NCBI RefSeq assembly: GCF_023631325.1
Contig: NZ_JALQDG010000040.1
Coordinates: 1-64,000 of the forward strand
Direction: 5' to 3'
Length of the DNA: 64,000 nt
Origin: Caballeronia sp. INDeC2
Lineage (GTDB): Bacteria; Pseudomonadota; Gammaproteobacteria; Burkholderiales; Burkholderiaceae
How positions within the stretch are numbered: position 1 is the stretch's first letter; each line of letters starts with the position of its first letter. Shown in pieces: positions 24,812-33,190 of this stretch. The position numbers were made by a program, and so were the translations under genes. A model generated the notes under the pieces. It was not told where the DNA came from, did no database searches, and saw only the letters and a program-made list of their open reading frames with translations.

Positions 24812-27800
24812 ATGCCATTGCGGTCCGGTGTCGACGAGGCCAGTTTTCGTCGCATTCTCCTTCGCAACATCGCGCTGCCGCTCGGAACGGGCGTCGTCAC
24901 CGCGATCGCGTTCGTCGTGCTCGTGCTGTATCTGCTGTCGGGCATCAACTGGGTCGAACATTCGGAGCGCGTGATCGGCAACGCGCAGGAAATCGGCCGG
25001 CTCGTCAGCGAGAAGGAAAGCGCGGTTCGCGGCTATCTGATCACAGGCGACGAAGCGTTTCTCGCGCCCTATGAAACCGCGAAGCCGAAGCTCGTCGCCG
25101 ATATCGACACGCTTGCCGATCTCGTCTCCGACAACACGCCGCAAGTCGACCGCCTGATCCGCGTTCGCGCGTTGCAGATGCAATGGGACAAGGTCGCCGA
25201 GGGCTTGATCGACGCGCGCCGCCACGCGCAGGATTCCGTCGCGCTCGTGCGCGCGGGCCGCGGCTCGGCCGAACGCGCGGAAACAGAACGCGAGCTCGCC
25301 GCGTTTCTCAACATCGAACAGACGTTGCGGTTGCAGCGCGTGGAGTCCGCGAAGCAGCTGACCACCGTGACCGTCGTCGTGTTTCTGTTTCTGAGCTTGA
25401 TGCTCTCGGTGATTCTCGCGATCTTCGGCAGACGCGAACTGATGCAGCTTTCCAACGCGTTCGGGGCCGCGATCGACGAACAGGAGCGTCAGACCCGCGC
25501 GTTGCAGGAGCAAGCGTGGCTCAAAGAAGGGCAGACGCAGCTCGCGGAGAAAGTCATCGGCCAGCAATCGCTCGATCAGCTTTGCCAGACGATACTCGAT
25601 TTCCTCGCGGATTACCTGAAGGTGTCGATAGGCGCGTTCTACGTGCGCGAAGGCAATGGCGCATTGAAGCGCACCGCGAGCTTCGGCTTCGATCCTGAGA
25701 CCGCGCCGGTGCCGGAGTCGCTCGGGGGCGTGAAGAGCCTCGTCGGACAGGCGGTGCACGCGCGCAAGCTGACGACCATGAACAACGTGCCCGGCGATTA
25801 CTGGAAGGTGACGTCGGCGCTCGGCGCGAGCGTGCCCGCGAGCCTCGTCATCGTGCCGGTCGAAAACGAAGGCCAGGCGAACGGCGCGATCGAACTCGGC
25901 GCGATGCACACGCTGACCGAGCGCGACGAGCAGTTCCTGAAGACGATCGCGGGCAATATCGGCGATTACGTCGAGGCGGCGCAGTATCGCGAGCGGCTGC
26001 AACATGTGCTCGAAGAAACGCAGCAGTTGAACGAAGAGCTGCAGATGCAGCAGGAAGAACTGCGCACGACCAACGAGGAACTCGAACAGCAAACAACGGC
26101 GCTTTCGCAGGCGCAGGCGTATCTCGCGAATCAGAAGGCGGAACTGGAGCAGACCAACGATCAGCTCGCGGAACAGGCGCGCGTGCTCGACGAACGCAAC
26201 GTCGCGCTCAACGCCGCGCAGGGCGAACTGGAAACGCGTGCCGAAGCGCTGCAGCGCGCGAGCCGCTACAAGTCCGAGTTCCTTGCGAACATGTCGCACG
26301 AATTGCGCACGCCGCTCAACAGTTCGCTGATCCTCGCGAAGCTGCTCTCCGAGAACAAGGCCGGCAATCTCACGAACGATCAGATCAAGTACGCGCAGAC
26401 GATCTATTCCGCGGGCAACGATCTGCTCAATCTCATCAACGATATTCTCGATCTCTCGAAGGTCGAGGCGGGCAAGCTCGATCTGCATATCGAAGACGTG
26501 CCTTTGCAGCGGATCATGGATACGCTCTCGCGCACGTTCGATCCGCTCGCGCGGCAGAAGAAGCTCGGGCTCGAGCTTCGCAACGAAATCGACGAATATC
26601 CGACGCTCACGACCGATTTCCGGCGTCTCGAACAGATCCTGAGGAACCTGCTGTCGAACGCGCTGAAATTCACGGACGCGGGCACGGTGTCGCTCACGCT
26701 CAGGCGCGCGGGCGGAACGGGAGACATGAGCGCGGTACAGTTCGTCGTGACGGATACGGGCATCGGCATTGCGCCGGACCAGCTCGAAGCGATCTTCGAA
26801 GCGTTTCAGCAAGCCGACGGCACCACGAGCCGTCATTACGGCGGCACGGGTCTCGGCCTGTCGATTTCGCGCAGCCTCGCGCACTTGCTCGGCGGCGATA
26901 TCTCGGTGCGCAGCACGCAGGGCACCGGCAGCACGTTCACGCTGACGATGCCCGTCGTCTATGGCGCGGCCGCGTTGCCGGGCGCCGTCGACGAGGCGCC
27001 GGCGCCAGTGCCGGTTGTCGTCGAAGAACGTGCGCCGGTCGAAAAACCGATCGAAGTGATCCACGTCATCGACGACGATCGCGCCGAGACCACGCCCGGC
27101 CGCCTCGTGCTCGTCGTCGAGGACGAACCGGACTTCGCGCAAGTGCTGCTCGATCTCGCGCACGAACTGGGTTATCGATGCATCGTGAGCGGAACGGCGA
27201 GCGAGGCGCTCAAGCTCGCGCAAGACAACGCGCCGAACGCGATCCTGCTCGACATCGGCTTGCCGGATCGCTCGGGACTCGTGGTGTTGCAGGAACTGAA
27301 GGCGAATCCGAAGACGCGGCACATTCCGGTGCATGTCGTGTCGGCGTCGGACAGAAGCGAGGCCGCGCTGCATCTCGGCGCGATCGGCTACGCGGTGAAG
27401 CCGACCACGCGCGAGCAGTTGACGACGATCTTCCAACGGCTCGAAGAGAAGAGCAGTCAGAAGATCAAGCGCGTGCTGCTCGTCGAGGACGATGCGCGGC
27501 AGCGTCAGAGCATCGTCGAACTGATCAGCGACACGGACGTGGAGATCACGCCCGTCGAGTTCGGCCGCGACGCGCTCGAACTTTTGAAGACGACGATCTT
27601 CGACTGCATGATCATCGACCTGAAGCTGCCCGACATGCATGGCGGCGACCTGCTGCGGCAGATGGCCGGCATCGACGCGTATTCGTTCCCGCCGGTGATC
27701 GTCTACACGGGCCGCAATCTCACGCACGAAGAGGAAGCGGAACTCATGCGCTACTCGCAGTCGATCATCATCAAGGGCGCGCGCTCGCCGGAGCGTCTGC

Positions 27801-28276
27801 TCGACGAGGTGACGCTGTTCCTGCACAAGGTCGAAACGGATCTGTCGGCGGATCGCCAGGCGATGCTGCACGTCTCGCGTTCGCGCGATCGCGTGCTCGA
27901 CGGCCGCCGCGTGCTGCTCGTCGACGACGACATCCGCAACATCTTCTCGCTATCGAGCGCGCTGGAGCATCAGGGGCTGAAGGTGGATATCGGCCGCAAC
28001 GGGTTCGAGGCGATCGAAGCGCTCGACAAGCATCCGGACATCGACATCGTGCTGATGGACGTGATGATGCCCGGCATGGACGGACTCGAAGCGACGCGGC
28101 GCATCCGCGAGGACGCGCGTTTCAGGAAGCTGCCGATCATCGCGATCACGGCGAAGGCGATGAAGGACGATCAGGAGCAATGTCTCGCGGCGGGCGCGAG
28201 CGATTATCTGGCGAAGCCGATCGACATCGACCGGCTCTACTCGCTGCTGCGCGTGTGGATGCCGCGGCGCGTCTAG
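24812..28276 (+). CDS. CHASE3-GAF hybrid histidine kinase with three receiver domains
   Basis: A 1154-residue membrane kinase. Order: TM helix (residues about 27-48), CHASE3 sensor (VSEKESAVRGYLITGDEAFL, about 65-175), second TM (about 185-207), GAF (about 250-395), coiled coil (about 395-480), HisKA with phospho-acceptor His496 in NMSHELRTPL, HATPase (DTGIGIAPDQ, GGTGLGLSIS). Three receivers follow with phospho-acceptors Asp814 (LLDIGLPD), Asp936 (IIDLKLPD) and Asp1083 (LMDVMMPGMDG). No HPt or output domain is present, so the output must pass to another protein. Similar kinases regulate biofilm or stress responses; the signal here is unknown. Confidence 0.92.
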   Translation: MPLRSGVDEASFRRILLRNIALPLGTGVVTAIAFVVLVLYLLSGINWVEHSERVIGNAQEIGRLVSEKESAVRGYLITGDEAFLAPYETAKPKLVADIDTLADLVSDNTPQVDRLIRVRALQMQWDKVAEGLIDARRHAQDSVALVRAGRGSAERAETERELAAFLNIEQTLRLQRVESAKQLTTVTVVVFLFLSLMLSVILAIFGRRELMQLSNAFGAAIDEQERQTRALQEQAWLKEGQTQLAEKVIGQQSLDQLCQTILDFLADYLKVSIGAFYVREGNGALKRTASFGFDPETAPVPESLGGVKSLVGQAVHARKLTTMNNVPGDYWKVTSALGASVPASLVIVPVENEGQANGAIELGAMHTLTERDEQFLKTIAGNIGDYVEAAQYRERLQHVLEETQQLNEELQMQQEELRTTNEELEQQTTALSQAQAYLANQKAELEQTNDQLAEQARVLDERNVALNAAQGELETRAEALQRASRYKSEFLANMSHELRTPLNSSLILAKLLSENKAGNLTNDQIKYAQTIYSAGNDLLNLINDILDLSKVEAGKLDLHIEDVPLQRIMDTLSRTFDPLARQKKLGLELRNEIDEYPTLTTDFRRLEQILRNLLSNALKFTDAGTVSLTLRRAGGTGDMSAVQFVVTDTGIGIAPDQLEAIFEAFQQADGTTSRHYGGTGLGLSISRSLAHLLGGDISVRSTQGTGSTFTLTMPVVYGAAALPGAVDEAPAPVPVVVEERAPVEKPIEVIHVIDDDRAETTPGRLVLVVEDEPDFAQVLLDLAHELGYRCIVSGTASEALKLAQDNAPNAILLDIGLPDRSGLVVLQELKANPKTRHIPVHVVSASDRSEAALHLGAIGYAVKPTTREQLTTIFQRLEEKSSQKIKRVLLVEDDARQRQSIVELISDTDVEITPVEFGRDALELLKTTIFDCMIIDLKLPDMHGGDLLRQMAGIDAYSFPPVIVYTGRNLTHEEEAELMRYSQSIIIKGARSPERLLDEVTLFLHKVETDLSADRQAMLHVSRSRDRVLDGRRVLLVDDDIRNIFSLSSALEHQGLKVDIGRNGFEAIEALDKHPDIDIVLMDVMMPGMDGLEATRRIREDARFRKLPIIAITAKAMKDDQEQCLAAGASDYLAKPIDIDRLYSLLRVWMPRRV

Positions 28277-30045
28277 ATATTCAAGGCGCGCTTGTCCACG
28301 GCGAGCGCGGCCTCGCGCATTACTTCCGACAGCGACGGATGCGGATGACAAATGCGCCCGATATCCTCGCTCGCCGCCTTGAACTCCATCGCCACGACCG
28401 CTTCGGCGATCAGATCCGACGCGTTCGCCGAAATGATGTGCACGCCGAGAATCTCGTCGGTTTTCGCATCGGCGATGATCTTGATGAAGCCGTCCGTCTC
28501 GCCGATGCCCATCGCGCGGCCGTTTGCGAGCATCGGGAACTGGCCGGCCTTGATCGCGCGGCCTTCGGCCTTCAGCGCCTGCTCGGTCTGCCCGACCCAA
28601 GCGATTTCCGGATGCGTGTAGATCACCCACGGAATGCAGTTGTAGTCGATGTGCGGCTTCTGCCCGTCGATGATCTCCGCCACCAGCACGCCTTCGTCTT
28701 CGGCCTTGTGCGCGAGCATCGGGCCGCGCACGACATCGCCGATCGCGTAGACGTTCGCGACTTTCGTCGCGCAATGGCCGTCGACGGGAATGAAGCCGCG
28801 CTCATCGACTGACAGGCCGATGGAATCGAGGCCGAGATCGTCCGTGTTCGGCACGCGGCCGATCGACACGATCAGGCGATCCGCCTCCAGCGTCTGCGCG
28901 TTGCCGTCCTTGTCCTTGTACGAAATGGCGACGCTCGAATCCGTCGTCTGCACGCCGTCGATCTTCACGCCGAGGTGAATAGTCAGACTTTGCTTCTTGA
29001 AGACCTTCGCGGCTTCCTTTTGCAGGGCGATATCGGTCGTGCCGAGGAATTCGGGCAGCGCTTCGAGTATCGTCACTTCCGCGCCGAGCCTGCGCCACAC
29101 GGAGCCGAGCTCCAGCCCGATCACGCCCGCGCCGATCACGGCCAGCTTCTTCGGCACGGAGGTGAAAGCGAGCGCGCCTTCGTTGTCGGAGACGATCTTG
29201 TTGTCGACCGGCACGTTCGGCAGATGACGCGCCTTCGAGCCCGTCGCGATGATCACGTGTTGCGCGGTGTGGCTTTCGCTCTTGCCGTCGCCGCTCACGT
29301 CGATCTTGAAGTTGGCGCCGTCCTTGCCCGCGAGCTTGCCGTGACCTTTGAGCCACGTGATCTTGTTCTTGCGAAAGAGGAACTCGACGCCGCCCGTGAT
29401 CTTCTCGACGATCGCTTCCTTGCGCCCGACCATTTTGTCGACATCGACGGCAAGGTTGTCCATCGTGATGCCGAGTTCGCCGAAATGCAGTTGCGCCTTC
29501 TCGAATTGCTCGCTCGATGCAAGCAGCGCCTTCGACGGAATGCAGCCGACATTCAGGCACGTTCCGCCGAGCTTCGGCTTGCCGGCGGGGTTGATCCATT
29601 CCTCGACACACGCGACCTTGCGGCCGAGTTGCGCGGCGCGGATCGCGGCGATGTAACCGCCGGGACCGGAGCCTATGACGATGACATCGAAGTCGGCCTT
29701 CTGGCCTGAAGCAGCGGCGGGGGCGGGCGCGGGTGCGGGCTGAGCAGCAGGTTGCGCGGCGGGTTTTTCCGGTGCGGGAGCGGGCGTAGCGACGGAAGCC
29801 TTCGCTTCCGTATCGATGATCGCGAGCAGTTCGTCCGCGTGAACGATATCGCCTTCCTTCTTCACCACTTCCGCGAGCGTGCCGGCGGCGGGCGCGGGCA
29901 CTTCGAGCACCACCTTGTCCGTTTCCAGTTCGACGAGGATTTCGTCTTGCGTCACCGCGTCGCCCGCTTTCTTCTTCCACGGCAACATCGTCGCTTCGGT
30001 GACGGATTCGGAAAGCTGCGGAACCTTGACTTCAACCCTGGCCAT
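28273..30045 (-). CDS. lpdA: dihydrolipoamide dehydrogenase with N-terminal lipoyl domain
   Basis: A 590-residue E3 flavoprotein that reoxidises dihydrolipoamide with NAD+. The first 80 residues are a lipoyl domain (lipoyl Lys44 in ETDKVVLE), then an Ala/Pro linker, then the FAD domain (VIGSGPGGYIAAIRAA), the redox disulfide (GGTCLNVGCIPSK), the NAD motif (VIGAGVIGLELGS) and the C-terminal base pair (HPHPSLSEVM). The lipoyl domain (KVPQLSESVTEATMLPWKKKAGD) resembles that of 2-oxoglutarate dehydrogenase E2, not the pyruvate-dehydrogenase type usually fused to E3. No E1 or E2 gene is adjacent. It converges on the kinase with a four-base overlap. Confidence 0.92.
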   Translation of the reverse strand: MARVEVKVPQLSESVTEATMLPWKKKAGDAVTQDEILVELETDKVVLEVPAPAAGTLAEVVKKEGDIVHADELLAIIDTEAKASVATPAPAPEKPAAQPAAQPAPAPAPAAASGQKADFDVIVIGSGPGGYIAAIRAAQLGRKVACVEEWINPAGKPKLGGTCLNVGCIPSKALLASSEQFEKAQLHFGELGITMDNLAVDVDKMVGRKEAIVEKITGGVEFLFRKNKITWLKGHGKLAGKDGANFKIDVSGDGKSESHTAQHVIIATGSKARHLPNVPVDNKIVSDNEGALAFTSVPKKLAVIGAGVIGLELGSVWRRLGAEVTILEALPEFLGTTDIALQKEAAKVFKKQSLTIHLGVKIDGVQTTDSSVAISYKDKDGNAQTLEADRLIVSIGRVPNTDDLGLDSIGLSVDERGFIPVDGHCATKVANVYAIGDVVRGPMLAHKAEDEGVLVAEIIDGQKPHIDYNCIPWVIYTHPEIAWVGQTEQALKAEGRAIKAGQFPMLANGRAMGIGETDGFIKIIADAKTDEILGVHIISANASDLIAEAVVAMEFKAASEDIGRICHPHPSLSEVMREAALAVDKRALNI

Positions 30046-30204
30046 TCAGATTCTCCTTGTGAGCGATTTCTCGCGATTGGAAACGTCAGGTGTTGCGTGA
30101 CTTGCGGATGCGGCCTTCGGGCCGGGCCGGCGCGCCGAAGTCGTAGGATACGCCCTGTCCGCACGCGGCGCGCGGATGTGACCCGCGACCCGTGTTTTTG
30201 CCGT

Positions 30205-30228
30205 CGTTATATTCGGTGGTATATTGCG
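30205..30228. promoter_or_regulatory. ModE-like box upstream of the DUF2325 gene
   Basis: A 24-bp imperfect dyad with CGTTATAT at the left and TATATTGCG at the right, 36 bases before the DUF2325 start. Its outer half-sites and length match the box at 33096-33119 before the molybdopterin operon, and resemble the CGnTATAT...ATATnnCG arrangement of ModE sites. A ModE-like protein is encoded between the two sites. Confidence 0.58.
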
Positions 30229-30263
30229 AAACACATCCGGCCCAGCCGATCGAGCACGAGGTG

Positions 30264-31577
30264 ATGATGCAAACCCCTCCGTTTCAACTCGCCCGCACGA
30301 ACGCTCACGCGCATCGCGACGCCTGCTGTCAGCCGACGGAGGCCGACTTGCGCACGTCGCGCCGTCGCGCGCGCCTTGCGGAACTGGATCCGCATCTGCA
30401 TTGCTCCGTGATCGGCACCTGTCTTTCGACGGGCGAACTGCGCAAGCTCGTGCCGAAGTTCACCGACCTCGACCGCCATCACGCGAGCGATCTCGAGATT
30501 CATCATGCGGCCGTCGAACTCGCGAGTGCGGGCGGCGCGGGCGCGAAGGCGTTGAATAAGGCGCTCGACGAACGCTACGCCGGCGCGATCCGCCGCTTCG
30601 ACGCGGCCCGCGATTCGCAGGCGCTTCTCGATCTTTGGAACGACGCGCTGAAATCCGGCGATATTCCGCCCGCGTACTGGGCGGTGATGTCGCATCCGCA
30701 CGCGACCATCGACGTGCGGCAGTCCGCGTTCGGCGAGTTGCACATGCTGTCGCATCTGGTCGGCGCGGCGAACCGCGCGGATATCCGGCGTCTCGTCGCG
30801 CTCGAAGCGGAGAATCAGGAACTGAGGGAAAAGGTCGAACGTCAGCAGGCGCGTCTGCTCGAACTGAGCGCGGAACGCGATGCGTCCGTCAGGCAATCGA
30901 ACGAACTCGCGCTGCAACTCGCCGCGCTCGGGCAACGCAGCGCGGACATGTCGACCGCCGAACTCGAAGCGGAAATCGAGCGTTTGCGCGAGAAAGTCGA
31001 GGATGGCGAGCGGCGCCTCGCGCTGCACACGAGCCGCCGCGAAGCCGCCGAGCAGCGCGCGCTCGCCGAAGAGGAAGCGACGCGCGCGTTGCGCAACAAG
31101 CTGGGCGAAACGCGTGCACTGTTGAACGCGGTGCAGGCCGAATGCGCGGCGCTCGAACGCGCGACGCTGGCTGTGGACGATCAACCCGGCGTGCGCCGGC
31201 GCGGCGTCGAATGGGTAAGCGGCAAGCGCATCGTCTATGTCGGCGGAAGGCCGAACTCGAATGCGGTGCTGAAGACGCTGGTCGACGCGGCGGGCGGCGA
31301 GTTGATCGTTCACGACGGCGGCATCGAGGATCGCAAGGGGCTGCTCGCGGCCGCGCTGCCGAACGCGGATGTGGTGCTCTTTCCCGTCGACTGCATCGAT
31401 CACGATTCGATGAGCATGTTGAAGCGCGTGTGCGAGCGGCACGGCGTCGAGTATTCGCCGCTGCGCACGGCGAGCGTCGCGAGCTTCGTGGAGTTCGTCG
31501 CGCGGCTAGGCGCGAGCGTGCGGAACACGCCCGCGAGCGCACCGCCGCCCTCGGCGTTCTGCTTGCGTCACGGTTAA
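30264..31577 (+). CDS. coiled-coil protein with C-terminal DUF2325
   Basis: A 437-residue soluble protein. The N-terminal region (HCSVIGTCLSTGELRKLVPKF) is conserved in Burkholderia homologues; residues about 200-320 are a long coiled coil of Glu/Arg/Ala heptads; the C-terminal 100 residues are DUF2325 (IVYVGGRPNSNAVLKTLVDAAGGE... VVLFPVDCIDHDSM... VEYSPLRTASVASFVEFV). DUF2325 has no proven function. The gene faces the ModE-like/nifQ/molybdopterin operon and shares its candidate operator, suggesting a molybdenum link. GAGG precedes a double ATG (30264, 30267); either could start. Confidence 0.82.
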   Translation: MMQTPPFQLARTNAHAHRDACCQPTEADLRTSRRRARLAELDPHLHCSVIGTCLSTGELRKLVPKFTDLDRHHASDLEIHHAAVELASAGGAGAKALNKALDERYAGAIRRFDAARDSQALLDLWNDALKSGDIPPAYWAVMSHPHATIDVRQSAFGELHMLSHLVGAANRADIRRLVALEAENQELREKVERQQARLLELSAERDASVRQSNELALQLAALGQRSADMSTAELEAEIERLREKVEDGERRLALHTSRREAAEQRALAEEEATRALRNKLGETRALLNAVQAECAALERATLAVDDQPGVRRRGVEWVSGKRIVYVGGRPNSNAVLKTLVDAAGGELIVHDGGIEDRKGLLAAALPNADVVLFPVDCIDHDSMSMLKRVCERHGVEYSPLRTASVASFVEFVARLGASVRNTPASAPPPSAFCLRHG

Positions 31578-31975
31578 GGCTTGAGCAACTGCGTGAGCGA
31601 TTCGATCTGCGCGGCGCAGGCCGCTTGCGCCTGCGTTTCGACATCGCGATAAAGGCGGACGATGCTCTCGCCGACCGGCGTCAGCACGCAGCCGCCGCCG
31701 CTTTGCCCGCCTTGCTCGGAAATCGTCGCGGGCGATTTCAGCGAACGGTTGAGCTCGTCGATGAGGAGCCACGCCCGCCGGTACGACATGTCGAGACTGC
31801 GCGCCGCCGCCGATATCGAGCCGTGCTTGCGCACCGCTTCCAAGAGCGAAATCTTGCCGGGACCGATGGCGATCGTCTCGCCTTTCGTGATGCGCATGCG
31901 AAAGCGCACTTCGGCCGGCTGGTTCGCCATGTCCGTCGCCTTTGCGCTGTCAGTCGTCTTCAGGGTCGTCGCCAT
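31574..31975 (-). CDS. ModE-type winged-helix regulator without TOBE domain
   Basis: A 133-residue protein equal to the N-terminal DNA-binding half of ModE: KISLLEAVRKHGSISAAARSLDMSYRRAWLLIDELN is the winged helix, followed by the GGGCVLTPVGESIVRLYRDVE wing and dimer helix. The molybdate-binding TOBE domain of full ModE is missing, so sensing, if any, differs. ATG 31975 is used; ATG 31930 is possible. It is the third gene after the molybdopterin protein and nifQ, and two ModE-like boxes lie at the promoters on either side, consistent with local control and autoregulation. Confidence 0.83.
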   Translation of the reverse strand: MATTLKTTDSAKATDMANQPAEVRFRMRITKGETIAIGPGKISLLEAVRKHGSISAAARSLDMSYRRAWLLIDELNRSLKSPATISEQGGQSGGGCVLTPVGESIVRLYRDVETQAQAACAAQIESLTQLLKP

Positions 31976-32031
31976 GCCCGAGAGAATACACGAACGAAAC
32001 CGGACGGACGTTTCATGGGGGGCCGCCGGCG

Positions 32032-32580
32032 TTATCGGTTGTCCGGATAGCAGAAAGCGAAATCCTCGCATCCCGGACAGCCTGGCGACCAGGTCGGCAC
32101 GACGCCTTTCGCGCGCGCGACTTCCTGCGCGAGAAACTTTTTCCAGCGCAGATTCGCAACATTGCGCGCGATGAGATTGGGATAGTGACGCCCGAGCATA
32201 TCGGTGACGTCGTCGCGTCCGGCGAGACCGAGATCGCGCCACAGATGATCGGGCCGCAGCGACGCCGCGGCAATGATCGACGCGAGACACGCCGCGTCTT
32301 CCCGATGCCGCGCCGCCGTGCGATCGTGCCACATCAAGAGCCCGCGCAGATCGCGCACGAACGGCCAGTGCGCCGACCAGAGCATCGCGGCCGGCGGACG
32401 ATCGATCGTCGCGCCGGGAAAATGTCGGCCGATCAGTTGTGAGAGCGCGCCCGCGCCGAGGCCGAGCAGAAGCAGATCGCCCGATTCGATGCGCGCGCCG
32501 ATGAGCCGCGCGAACAGCACGGAATCGGGCGCGTCGGGATGGATAGCGTGCGCGAGCAGCGCGCGCGCGGATTCGTTCAT
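32032..32580 (-). CDS. nifQ: NifQ-family molybdenum protein
   Basis: A 182-residue protein with the NifQ C-terminal cysteine cluster, SPGCPGCEDFAFCYP. NifQ donates molybdenum from an Mo-Fe-S cluster to cofactor assembly; its classical motif is Cx4Cx2Cx5C. Here the first cysteine position is Thr, leaving Cx2Cx5C. No nif genes are present, so it probably serves a molybdopterin enzyme or molybdenum storage instead of nitrogenase. ATG 32580 overlaps the preceding stop as ATGA, so translation is coupled to the molybdopterin-binding protein. Confidence 0.82.
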   Translation of the reverse strand: MNESARALLAHAIHPDAPDSVLFARLIGARIESGDLLLLGLGAGALSQLIGRHFPGATIDRPPAAMLWSAHWPFVRDLRGLLMWHDRTAARHREDAACLASIIAAASLRPDHLWRDLGLAGRDDVTDMLGRHYPNLIARNVANLRWKKFLAQEVARAKGVVPTWSPGCPGCEDFAFCYPDNR

Positions 32581-33077
32581 CGATGCGATGTCCCCAGCAC
32601 GTGCGCATCCACACGCACGAGGCGCTTCATGTGGCGCGGCGCATGCACCGTGTCCGCGCCCGACACGAGCACCGGCAAGCCGTCGTCGATGCCCAGTTCG
32701 CGATCCGCGCACTCATACGCGACGATCACCTGCGCGCCGATCGGCGTATTGAACAGTTCGTGCCATGAAAACGTCACGGCATAGCCGTCGTGTGCGTGCG
32801 CAAGAAACACGGTCCGCTTGAAATCCGTGTTGTCGGGCCGGCGCACGCCCGCCGCGTCGAGCAGCACGCGCAATTGCACGCCGCGATAGCTTCCCATCGG
32901 ACGAATGTAGCGGCCCGTCGAAAAGCACACGAGATCGAACGGCTCGATGCTCGCGCACGCGAACTCGCGCAATGCGGCAAGATCGAGCGTGAGCGGCCTT
33001 TGCACCGCGCCGCCGATCTCGACGACAACGGGTTGACCGGCGAGCGATGACGAAGGAAGCGAGTAAGCGAGGTCCAT
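32577..33077 (-). CDS. small molybdopterin-binding (sulfite-oxidase-like) protein
   Basis: A 166-residue soluble protein resembling the oxidoreductase molybdopterin-binding domain: LVCFSTGRYIRPMGSYRGVQLRVLLDAAGV carries the likely Mo-ligating Cys and the characteristic YRGVxLrxLLdxAG. The rest (HAHDGYAVTFSWHELF) fits the fold. It lacks a signal peptide and a dimerisation domain, unlike YedY or full sulfite oxidases. First gene of the operon with nifQ and the ModE-like gene, with a ModE-like box 19 bases before ATG 33077. Substrate unknown. Confidence 0.8.
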   Translation of the reverse strand: MDLAYSLPSSSLAGQPVVVEIGGAVQRPLTLDLAALREFACASIEPFDLVCFSTGRYIRPMGSYRGVQLRVLLDAAGVRRPDNTDFKRTVFLAHAHDGYAVTFSWHELFNTPIGAQVIVAYECADRELGIDDGLPVLVSGADTVHAPRHMKRLVRVDAHVLGTSHR

Positions 33078-33095
33078 GAGTGTGGCCTTGAGCAG

Positions 33096-33119
33096 CGTTA
33101 TGTCTGCGAATATATTACG
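33096..33119. promoter_or_regulatory. ModE-like box upstream of the molybdopterin operon
   Basis: A 24-bp dyad, CGTTATGT at 33096-33103 and ATATATTACG at 33110-33119, eight of twelve base pairs symmetric. It shares CGTTAT and TATATT-N-CG at the same spacing with 30205-30228. Its position so close to the start (19 bases) would suit repression. Confidence 0.6.
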
Positions 33120-33190
33120 ATGTCCGGTGCGATGCCATGCTTTGCGCGGCATGCCGGACATGATCTTCGGCTTATCGATGGGAGAAGCGC

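Noticed and set aside
24797..27871. Long open frame antisense to the hybrid kinase (over 1000 codons)
   Set aside because: It mirrors the kinase codons in a high-GC genome, is Arg/His-rich and has no recognisable domain.
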